From positions 620,001 to 684,000 of the forward strand of contig CAWAMI010000001.1 of the NCBI GenBank assembly GCA_963783105.1: a DNA stretch of 64,000 nt. The letters are read 5' to 3'. The notes under the pieces were generated by a model. The model saw only the letters and a program-made list of their open reading frames with translations, did not search any database and had not been told where the DNA came from. Source of the DNA: JAVEDQ01 sp963783105. Its GTDB lineage: Bacteria; Actinomycetota; Actinomycetes; Frankiales; Frankiaceae. Each line of letters begins with the position of its first letter. The first letter of the stretch is position 1. Shown piece after piece: positions 46,299-53,355 of the stretch. The position numbers were made by a program, and so were the translations under genes.

Positions 46299-47726
46299 TC
46301 AGCCCGTCGGCACGGCCTGGGGTTCGGTGGGTTGCGGCTCGGGTTCGGGCTGTTCCGGGGGCGGTGGCGACAGGTGCGCGGTGGCGACGTGGGCGACGAC
46401 GACGGCGACGATGACCAGGGGCATGGCCGCGAGCCCGTCCGCCTGCAGCAGCAGCGTCGCGAGCAGGACGGAGACCAGCGGCAGGCGGAGCATCACCGCG
46501 CACATCGCGCCGATGCCCATCGCGGCGCCGGCGACCAGCGGCAGACCGGGCAGGTGCGACAGGGCGATCCCGCCCGCCGCCCCGAGGAACATCGCGGGGA
46601 ACACCGGGCCGCCGCGGAAGCTGCAGAGCGCGATCGCGTACGCCCCTCCCTTGCAGAGCAGGAGCAGCAGAAGCGCGCCCACCGAATACGTCGCCCCGTC
46701 CTGGATCAAGGGGCCGATCGCGTCCTGGCCCGAGAACAGGACGTCGGAGTTCGGCTTATCCGTCGCCTGCGCGTAGCCGATCGCGAGAGCGGCGGTCAGC
46801 AGGCCCATCACGGGCGTGAGCAGCAGGAGCCGCCGTTCGACGTGCGGCCGCAGCGCCGTCGCCCCCCGACGGATGACCGTCCCCAGCAGTGCGGCGGCGA
46901 GTCCGATGACCAGCGCCCAGCCGAAGTCGCCGACGTCGGGGCGCAGGAAGGGCGGCAGGTCCGGGATCGACAGGGATTGGGAACCGAGGCCGGTCAGGCT
47001 GTCGAGCCCGATGAAGATGAGCGCCCCGATGCCCGCGGCCAGCAGTCCCGGCACGAGGACGAGCCCGAGCGTCGCCCCGCCGAGCCCCGAGGCCTCCATC
47101 AGCAGGAACGCGCCGAGCAGCGGGGAGCCGAGGAGCGTGCTGACGGCGGCGAAGCTGCCAGCCGCGCCGACCATGGCGACGACCTGCTGCGGCTTGCCGC
47201 GCTTGCCCATCTGCACGGTGAGGGCCGCGAGCCCGGCGCCGAGGGCGATGAGGGGGGCTTCGGGGCCGACGCAGGCGCCAAGGGCGAGCGTGGCGAAGGC
47301 GGCCAGGGTGATTCCTGGGACCTCGCTCGGCCGGGGTGGGCCGCCGGAGGCGTGGAAACCCTCGACCGGGACGTGACCTCCCCGGCCCGGCAGGTACCGG
47401 ATGGTGAGGGCGACGAGGATGCCGGCGAGGGTCAGCGGGAGCACCGGCCACCAGGCGGGCGGCCGGTCGAAGCCGAGGCCGTCGGGCAGATCGGAGAAGA
47501 TCCAGGTCTGGGCGTGCGAGACGAGCGACAGGAAGAAGTAGGCGGCAGCGGCGATCGGGACGCCGAGGACGGCGGCGAGCAGGAGCAGACCGATGTAGGG
47601 GCGGGAGCGCAGGAGCGCCGCGGGATCCGGCGCATGCTCCGGCGCCTGCTCGGATGCCGGCTGCTCCGACGGCTGGCCAGGGGGTGGCTGGGCATCGCTG
47701 CGCTGCTGCGGCACGCGTTCGTCCAC
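46299..47726 (-). CDS. ClC-family chloride channel / Cl-/H+ antiporter
   Basis: This 475-aa protein of about 10-12 helices has the gating-glutamate motif in GACVGPEAPLIALGAG (GKEGP variant), FRGGPVFPAMFLGAAGG (GxFxP equivalent) and paired SGGPP/GSPLLGAF segments of the ClC fold. Hydrophilic Pro/Glu/Gln-rich tails flank it. The GTG at 47726 follows GAGGAGG by five bases. In E. coli a ClC antiporter balances charge during glutamate-dependent acid resistance, and the glutamate decarboxylase here is 770 bases beyond this gene's start. Confidence 0.9.
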   Translation of the reverse strand: MDERVPQQRSDAQPPPGQPSEQPASEQAPEHAPDPAALLRSRPYIGLLLLAAVLGVPIAAAAYFFLSLVSHAQTWIFSDLPDGLGFDRPPAWWPVLPLTLAGILVALTIRYLPGRGGHVPVEGFHASGGPPRPSEVPGITLAAFATLALGACVGPEAPLIALGAGLAALTVQMGKRGKPQQVVAMVGAAGSFAAVSTLLGSPLLGAFLLMEASGLGGATLGLVLVPGLLAAGIGALIFIGLDSLTGLGSQSLSIPDLPPFLRPDVGDFGWALVIGLAAALLGTVIRRGATALRPHVERRLLLLTPVMGLLTAALAIGYAQATDKPNSDVLFSGQDAIGPLIQDGATYSVGALLLLLLCKGGAYAIALCSFRGGPVFPAMFLGAAGGIALSHLPGLPLVAGAAMGIGAMCAVMLRLPLVSVLLATLLLQADGLAAMPLVIVAVVVAHVATAHLSPPPPEQPEPEPQPTEPQAVPTG

Positions 47727-47777
47727 GGACACCTCCTCGGCCCGGATCACCTTCCGGCTCCCCCGGTGGCCGCGGCA

Positions 47778-48356
47778 TCACCCGGGCGGGATGACCTCGT
47801 CAATCGGGTCGGGCTCCGGGGCCGGGTCCCCCAGTGCCCGCCGGCGCTGCTCAACCGTGTTGAAGATGACCTTCGCGATGAAGCCCACGAGGATGAGGTC
47901 CGCGACCATCTGCCCGGTGACGATCATTCGGGCCGCGTCGGTAACCGGGGCGATGTCGCCGAAACCCACCGTGGCGAGGACGGTGACGGTGAAGTAGACG
48001 CCGTCGACGCGGCCTACCGGCTCGCTGAAGCTGTGCGGACTCACCTCGGCCAGTTCCACGTAGGTCGTCGCGAAGGTCACGATCAGCAGCGGGATGCTGA
48101 CGGCCACGGCCTGAACCGCCTGCAGGCGTGGAAACGGTGATCGGATGATCGCCCGGATCTGCCACGTCACCACGGCCGTGAGCACCGCCAGCGCGAGGAC
48201 CAGCTCGACGACGATGCCGGCGTCCTTGCGACGGCCCAGCGGGGCCGCCGCGTAGAGCCCGAACAGCGCCACCGCGTAGAGCGTCAGCCGAACCGCCAGG
48301 ATGCGCAGGTACCGCCGGGCCTGTGCTCGGGTGCGGTTCGTCGTCGGTGCGGTCAC
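47778..48356 (-). CDS. Two-TM-pore potassium channel-like protein
   Basis: The 192-aa protein has two N-terminal hydrophobic helices, then a pore module of two helices around the K+ selectivity filter in FTVTVLATVGFGDIAPVTD, and a short basic cytosolic end. It fits the ion_trans_2 class without a voltage sensor or RCK domain. The GTG at 48356 is chosen because GAGGAG stands just before it; a longer reading to 48422 would run through two hairpins. It begins a minus-strand operon with the ClC and membrane-protein genes and is divergent from glutamate decarboxylase. Confidence 0.88.
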   Translation of the reverse strand: MTAPTTNRTRAQARRYLRILAVRLTLYAVALFGLYAAAPLGRRKDAGIVVELVLALAVLTAVVTWQIRAIIRSPFPRLQAVQAVAVSIPLLIVTFATTYVELAEVSPHSFSEPVGRVDGVYFTVTVLATVGFGDIAPVTDAARMIVTGQMVADLILVGFIAKVIFNTVEQRRRALGDPAPEPDPIDEVIPPG

Positions 48357-48360
48357 GGCT

Positions 48361-48392
48361 CCTCGGCGGGGTCTCGTGCGAGCCCGCCGAGG
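48361..48392 (-). promoter_or_regulatory. Hairpin that could mask the K+-channel Shine-Dalgarno
   Basis: CCTCGGCGGG (48361-48370) and CCCGCCGAGG (48383-48392) form a perfect 10-bp stem with a 12-base loop. In the minus-strand mRNA the 3' arm runs into the GAGGAG ribosome binding site of the channel gene, so folding would reduce initiation. Confidence 0.5.
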
Positions 48393-48412
48393 ATGTCGCG
48401 GACGGGGCGGAT

Positions 48413-48441
48413 GCGGCATCACCCCGTGCGGACGATGCCGC
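48413..48441. promoter_or_regulatory. 8-bp inverted repeat in the channel/decarboxylase divergent region
   Basis: GCGGCATC (48413-48420) and GATGCCGC (48434-48441) are perfect inverted arms 13 bases apart, in the middle of the 140-base divergent region. It may be an operator shared by both directions or another hairpin. Confidence 0.4.
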
Positions 48442-48496
48442 CGTGAGCGCGGCCGGTGACCCTTCTCGTGGACAGCCCCCCGGACGAGGAGGACAC

Positions 48497-49951
48497 ATGG
48501 TGCTGCACAGCCCGGCGGACGCTCCGGACCTCGCAGAGGAGCGGGTCGAGGAGGCGCAGATCTCCGTCAGCCCCATGTTCAGCCGGAGCGGGGAGCGGTT
48601 CGCGGTTCCGAAGCACCGGCTCCCGACGGAGTCGATGTTGCCCGAGACCGCGTACCAGATCGTGCACGACCACCTGATGCTCGACGGCAACGCCCGGTTG
48701 AATCTCGCCACCTTCGTCACGACGTGGATGGAGCCCCAGGCGGGGCAGTTGATGAGCGAGAGCCTCGACAAGAACATGATCGACAAGGACGAGTACCCGC
48801 AGACCGCGGAGCTCGAGATGCGCTGCGTGTCCATGCTCGCCCGCCTGTGGAACGCGTCCCCCGACGCGCCCGGCTGCTCCACCATCGGGTCGAGCGAGGC
48901 CGCCATGTTCGCCGGGCTCGCGCTCAAGCGCCGCTGGCAGAAGCGTCGGCGCAGCGCGGGGCAGAGCGCCGAGCGGCCGAACCTCGTGATGGGCATCAAC
49001 GTCCAGGTCTGCTGGGACAAGTTCTGCAACTACTTCGAGGTCGAACCCCGCTTTGCGCCGATGTCCGGCGACCGTTACCACCTCGACGCCGAGCAGGCGG
49101 TCCGGCTCTGCGACGAGAACACGATCGGCGTCGTCGCGATCCTCGGCTCCACCTTCGACGGCAGCTACGAGCCGGTCGCCGAGATCGCTGCGGCTCTCGA
49201 CGAGCTGCAGGCCCGCACCGGCGTCGACGTGCCGGTCCACGTCGACGGCGCCTCCGGCGGCATGATCGCGCCGTTCCTCGACCCCGACCTCGTCTGGGAC
49301 TTCCGCATCCCGCGCGTCGCGTCGATCAACACCTCCGGACACAAGTACGGCCTCGTCTACCCGGGCGTCGGCTGGGTCGTGTGGCGGGACGCGGACGCGT
49401 TGCCCGAGGAGCTCGTCTTCCGGGTCAACTACCTCGGCGGCGAGATGCCCACGTTGGCGCTCAACTTCTCCCGCCCCGGTAGCCAGGTGGTGGCCCAGTA
49501 CTACACGTTCCTGCGGCTGGGCTTCGAGGGGTTCCGGCGCGTGCAGCAGGAGTGCCGGGACGTCGCGACCTACATGTCCGGGGCGATCGAGGACCTCGGG
49601 CCGTTCCGCCTGCTCACCCGCGGCGACGAGCTTCCGGTATTCGCGTTCACGACCGCCGACGACGTCTCCGGCTTCAACGTCTTCGACGTCTCGGCCCACC
49701 TGCGCGAGCGCGGCTGGCAGGTACCGGCCTACACCTTCCCCGCCGACCGCCAGGACCTCGCCGCGCTCCGCGTCGTCGTCCGGAACGGGTTCGGTCGAGA
49801 ACTCGCCGACCTCCTGCTCGACGACCTGCGCGGGGTGATCCCGCGGCTGCAGCGGCAGGACACCCCGGCGAGGGGACCCGACGACGCCGCGTTCGACCAC
49901 GGCGGCGCCGCGGGGCGGCGGGCCAGCACCCCGGTGCCCGCACAGCGCTGA
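48497..49951 (+). CDS. gadB: Glutamate decarboxylase (PLP-dependent)
   Basis: This 484-aa PLP enzyme decarboxylates glutamate to GABA and consumes a proton. Seen are the family blocks FVTTWMEPQAGQLM, DEYPQTAELEMRCVSML, GCSTIGSSEAAMFAGLALK, VHVDGASGGMIAPFLDP and the PLP lysine Lys283 in NTSGHKYGLVYPG. Length and motifs match GadA/GadB. The ATG follows GAGGAGG by four bases. With glutaminase and a ClC gene nearby it suggests a glutamine/glutamate-dependent acid resistance route; no GadC-type antiporter is in the window. The C-terminal about 25 residues are disordered. Confidence 0.95.
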   Translation: MVLHSPADAPDLAEERVEEAQISVSPMFSRSGERFAVPKHRLPTESMLPETAYQIVHDHLMLDGNARLNLATFVTTWMEPQAGQLMSESLDKNMIDKDEYPQTAELEMRCVSMLARLWNASPDAPGCSTIGSSEAAMFAGLALKRRWQKRRRSAGQSAERPNLVMGINVQVCWDKFCNYFEVEPRFAPMSGDRYHLDAEQAVRLCDENTIGVVAILGSTFDGSYEPVAEIAAALDELQARTGVDVPVHVDGASGGMIAPFLDPDLVWDFRIPRVASINTSGHKYGLVYPGVGWVVWRDADALPEELVFRVNYLGGEMPTLALNFSRPGSQVVAQYYTFLRLGFEGFRRVQQECRDVATYMSGAIEDLGPFRLLTRGDELPVFAFTTADDVSGFNVFDVSAHLRERGWQVPAYTFPADRQDLAALRVVVRNGFGRELADLLLDDLRGVIPRLQRQDTPARGPDDAAFDHGGAAGRRASTPVPAQR

Positions 49952-50001
49952 CTGTGCCGGCGACGAGCTAGTCCAGCAGAGAACCGAACGAGGAGGACGA
50001 G

Positions 50002-50529
50002 ATGGCGAAGACAGAGTTGCGCGACGTCAGCGCGGAAGCCGTGGCCGACGAAGCTGCTGCCGAACGCGTCGCCGACGAGCTCGACGAGATGGGTCCGATC
50101 GACTACATCGTCGTCGAGTTCCCCGAGGACCGCACCACCGGCGAGGGGTTACCGCTGCTCGTCGACCTCGTCGAGCGCGGGATCATCCGTGTGCTGGACC
50201 TGGTGTTCGTGCGCAAGGATCTCGACGGGTCCGTGATGGTGCTGACCGGCGGCGAGGACGCGGCCTCGTCCTTCGGCGGGGACCTGGACCTCTCGTTGTT
50301 CGAGGGGGCGAGTTCCGGTCTGCTCGGCGACGACGACATCGCCGATGCCGGCGCGATCCTCGAGCCGGGCACCGCCGCCGGGATCCTGGTCTACGAGAAC
50401 ACCTGGGCCGGCCCCTTCGCGTCGGCCGTGCGCCGCGGCGGCGGACGACTCGTCGCGAGCGGCCGCATCCCGGTGCAGCAGGTGCTCGCGGCCGTCGAGG
50501 ACCTCGAGGCCCTCGACGCCGACATGTGA
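50002..50529 (+). CDS. DUF6325 family protein
   Basis: This 175-aa soluble protein matches the DUF6325/DUF1269-like family often found with stress genes in actinobacteria: MGPIDYIVVEFP, LVDLVERGIIRVLDLVFV, SLFEGASSGLLGDDDI and ILVYENTWAGPFASAVRRGGG. Predicted alpha/beta, no signal peptide. AACGAGGAGGACGAG before the ATG is a strong ribosome binding site. It starts 50 bases after glutamate decarboxylase and 44 before the SHOCT gene, so the three probably form an operon. Molecular activity is unknown. Confidence 0.86.
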   Translation: MAKTELRDVSAEAVADEAAAERVADELDEMGPIDYIVVEFPEDRTTGEGLPLLVDLVERGIIRVLDLVFVRKDLDGSVMVLTGGEDAASSFGGDLDLSLFEGASSGLLGDDDIADAGAILEPGTAAGILVYENTWAGPFASAVRRGGGRLVASGRIPVQQVLAAVEDLEALDADM

Positions 50530-50573
50530 CACGCACGGACACAACAACCGCCGTCGTACAAGAGGAGTCGATC

Positions 50574-50876
50574 ATGCCAGGACTGCTTCGTGGAGTCGCC
50601 CGGACCGCGGTGATCGCCGGAACGGCGACCTCGGTCTCGAACCGGGTATCGCGACGCCAGGCGAACCGCTGGGCCCAGCAGGAACAGCAGCAGTACCCGC
50701 CGCAGCAGCAGTACGAGCAGCAGCAGTACTACCAGCAGCCCGCGCCGCCGCCGCAACCGACGAGCGGGGCGGACGAGCGGCTCGCGCAGCTGCGTCAGCT
50801 GGGTGAGCTGCGGGACCAGGGCGTGCTCACCGACGCGGAGTTCGAGGCGCAGAAGAGCCGCATCCTCAACTCCTAG
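50574..50876 (+). CDS. SHOCT-domain protein with Gln/Tyr-rich linker
   Basis: This 100-aa protein has a basic N-terminal helix (MPGLLRGVARTAVIAG), a low-complexity Gln/Tyr/Pro segment (about 35-60) and a C-terminal SHOCT motif (LRQLGELRDQGVLTDAEFEAQKSRIL). SHOCT domains are short oligomerisation or adaptor helices often at the end of membrane-associated proteins. AGAGGAG is six bases before the ATG. Its last 11 bases overlap the convergent LuxR gene's end. Confidence 0.85.
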   Translation: MPGLLRGVARTAVIAGTATSVSNRVSRRQANRWAQQEQQQYPPQQQYEQQQYYQQPAPPPQPTSGADERLAQLRQLGELRDQGVLTDAEFEAQKSRILNS

Positions 50877-53136
50877 CGACCCCGCTCCTCGGGTCGTCAG
50901 GAGAGCGTGTCAGCCCGAGAGCGCGGGCGCGCTCGACGGCGGCGGAACGCGAGTTGACCCCGAGCTTGCGGTAGGCCGAGATCGCCTGGGTCTTCACGGT
51001 GTTCTTCGACACGAGGAGCCGGTCGGCGATCTCGGCGAAGGACAGGTGCGTCGTCAGCAACTGCACCACCCGTCGCTCGGCCTCCGTGAGCGCGGGGGCG
51101 CCGACCTGGCCGTCGAGGTTCGGCAGCCGCAGGAGGGCGCGCACCTGTTCCACCTGGTCGAACAGCACAGGTGCGTCGGGGATGTGGCTCAGCCGCGTCT
51201 CCGCTTCGGCGAGCGCGCTGGTCGCGGCGTCCCGCTCCCCGAGCAGCAGGTGGACCCGTGCCAGCACGGTCCGGACCTCGACCTCCACCCACGGGCCGAG
51301 GTAGTTCGCCCTGCTCAGCAGCCGGACCGCCTGGTCGGCGGCCTCCCGAGCCTCGGCGTCCCGCCGGGTGTGCGCGAGGACGAGGGCCGAGCTCGCGAAG
51401 ACCGGAGCCATGGTCGCGAACTCGTCGATCTCGTAGGTCCGCACGAGGGTCGTCGCCTCGTCCACCAGCCGGGCGCCGCGCACCCAGTCCCCGTCGAGCG
51501 CCGCCAGCAGACCGAGCTGTGCGGCGGACAGCGCCCAGGGCGTCGGGGTGTTGTGCTCGCGTCCGAGTTCGAGCCCCCGCTCGAGCCACCCGACCGCGGT
51601 CCCGGGACGTCCGAGCAGGTGATGCGCGACGCCGGCCAGGTAGGACGCGACGCCCGCGCCGGGGCTGCCGGCCGGCTCGAGGGCGACGGCGCGCTCGGCG
51701 TCGGCAGCCATGCGCACCGCCCCGGAAGCAGCCATGATCGCCCGGAGCATGGCGACCGCCCCGAGCGGGGTGATCGCCTGGGCGGTCGTCCTGGGCTCGC
51801 GGTCGAGGGCCAGCTCGGCGGTCACGAGCCACGGCTCCACCGGTGCCCCGGTCGACAGGGCGCACCAGGCGCTTGCTAGGGCGAGCAGCGGGTCCGCCGC
51901 GAGCTCGCGCGGGTCGAACGTCTCCAGCCAACGCTCCACCGTGGCCCTACGGCCCGTGGTGATCTGCCGCGGTACCTCGCGCCAGAGGATGTCGGCGGCT
52001 CGCCGGATCTCCCCGGCGGCCAGCGCGTGCCCGATGGCGCCCTCCGCGTTGCCCCTCAGCTCGAACCAGGCGCTGGCGCGACGGTGCAGGAGCGGTTCGA
52101 GCTCCGGCTCGCCGCGCGAGAGTTCCGCGCGCAGCATCTCGGCGAACAGCTGGTGGTAGCGGTACCAGGTGCCGGTCGCGTCCACGGAGGACACGAGCAG
52201 ATTCGTCCGGCTGAGCTCTGTCAGCACAGCGGCGCTGTCGCGCAGCCCCGCGACGCTGTCGCACAGCGGTCCCGACAGGCACCCGAGGATCGAGGTCCGG
52301 GTCAGCAGGCGCACCAGGTCCGGCGAGGACCGCTGGAGGAACTCGTCCCGGAGGTAGTCGGCGACGACGGCGCTGCTGCCGGAGAATTCCGCGATCGCGG
52401 CGGCGGTGTCACCGCGACCCCGCAGCGACAGCCCGGCGAGATAGAGCGCCGCCGGCCAACCCTCCGTCTTGCTCAGCAGTTGCGCGACCTCGCGCGCGGT
52501 CACGGCGAGGCCGAGCCCGTGCAGCAGGGCCATCGCCTCGGCCGGGTCGAAGGCGAGTTCCTCGAGGCCCAGCCGGAGGACCCCGTCGGCCGCGAGTCCG
52601 AGGGCGTCGTCGGGTACCTGCTCGCGCCCGGCCAGAACGACCGCGCTCCCCGCGGGCAGGTTGGCGAGGACGACCGCGAGGAGTCGCCACGCGTCCCGCG
52701 CGACCAGGCAGTGCACGTCGTCGAGGACGAGCAGGAACGGGACGCGGGTGCGCACGCTCCGCGCCAACCGGGGCAGGACGACCCGGTCGAAGAACACCAC
52801 GTCGGACAGCGGACCGGCGAGCAGGTCGGAACGGGCTCCATCGGTCGGCGTCGCGACGGCGAGTGCCTGCACGAGATATCCGAGCATCTGCGCGGGGTCG
52901 TTGTCGCCGGCGTCGAGCGTCACCCATGCGACCGGTCGCTCGTCGCCGGCCGCCCACTGCTTCAGCACCGTCGTCTTCCCGTAACCCGCGGGCGCGGTGA
53001 GCAGGACGGCGCGCGGCTCAGGTGATCCGATCCGTCGCGCCAGAAGGTCTCGGCGCTCGATCAGCGCGTCCCCGGCAGGAGGAACGAGCTTCCCGGACCA
53101 CCCCGGGCCACCCTGGTCGTGCAGGTCCTCCGGAAT
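50866..53136 (-). CDS. MalT-like LuxR-family STAND regulator 1, start codon unresolved
   Basis: A large ATP-dependent LuxR regulator: NTPase domain with Walker A APAGYGKTT, Walker B FLLVLDDVHCL, a central TPR-like helical region, and a C-terminal LuxR HTH (LTEAERRVVQLL, SFAEIADRLLVSKNTVKTQ). The first ordinary start codon, GTG 52968, would begin just after the P-loop and is therefore wrong. The frame stays open upstream to a TGA at 53202-53200 and encodes KLVPPAGDALIERRDLLARR and the P-loop, but contains no ATG, GTG or TTG. An ATT at 53136 with GAGGG upstream is the coordinate used here; CTG or a frameshift are alternatives. Confidence 0.8.
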   Translation of the reverse strand: MPEDLHDQGGPGWSGKLVPPAGDALIERRDLLARRIGSPEPRAVLLTAPAGYGKTTVLKQWAAGDERPVAWVTLDAGDNDPAQMLGYLVQALAVATPTDGARSDLLAGPLSDVVFFDRVVLPRLARSVRTRVPFLLVLDDVHCLVARDAWRLLAVVLANLPAGSAVVLAGREQVPDDALGLAADGVLRLGLEELAFDPAEAMALLHGLGLAVTAREVAQLLSKTEGWPAALYLAGLSLRGRGDTAAAIAEFSGSSAVVADYLRDEFLQRSSPDLVRLLTRTSILGCLSGPLCDSVAGLRDSAAVLTELSRTNLLVSSVDATGTWYRYHQLFAEMLRAELSRGEPELEPLLHRRASAWFELRGNAEGAIGHALAAGEIRRAADILWREVPRQITTGRRATVERWLETFDPRELAADPLLALASAWCALSTGAPVEPWLVTAELALDREPRTTAQAITPLGAVAMLRAIMAASGAVRMAADAERAVALEPAGSPGAGVASYLAGVAHHLLGRPGTAVGWLERGLELGREHNTPTPWALSAAQLGLLAALDGDWVRGARLVDEATTLVRTYEIDEFATMAPVFASSALVLAHTRRDAEAREAADQAVRLLSRANYLGPWVEVEVRTVLARVHLLLGERDAATSALAEAETRLSHIPDAPVLFDQVEQVRALLRLPNLDGQVGAPALTEAERRVVQLLTTHLSFAEIADRLLVSKNTVKTQAISAYRKLGVNSRSAAVERARALGLTRSPDDPRSGVARS

Positions 53137-53355
53137 GCCGCCACCCTCGTTCTGCTCGAGCGATGTCCGCGCGGGACCGGGACGGGGACGTGCCCAGGAT
53201 CAGCCCTGTCTGTCTGGGTGACGCTGAAAGTGTGGGCAGAGCACGCGGCGCTGGCAAGCGGTTTTCGCACATCGGCGACCCCGAGGGCAGCCCGGCGAGG
53301 TGCTTCACCCGCATCGAATGATGCGTGCCGCGTGCAGAAGCACAGCCTGGTAGCC

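Noticed and set aside
52966..52968. GTG at 52968 as the start of LuxR regulator 1
   Set aside because: It would remove the Walker A motif that is encoded directly upstream in the same frame.
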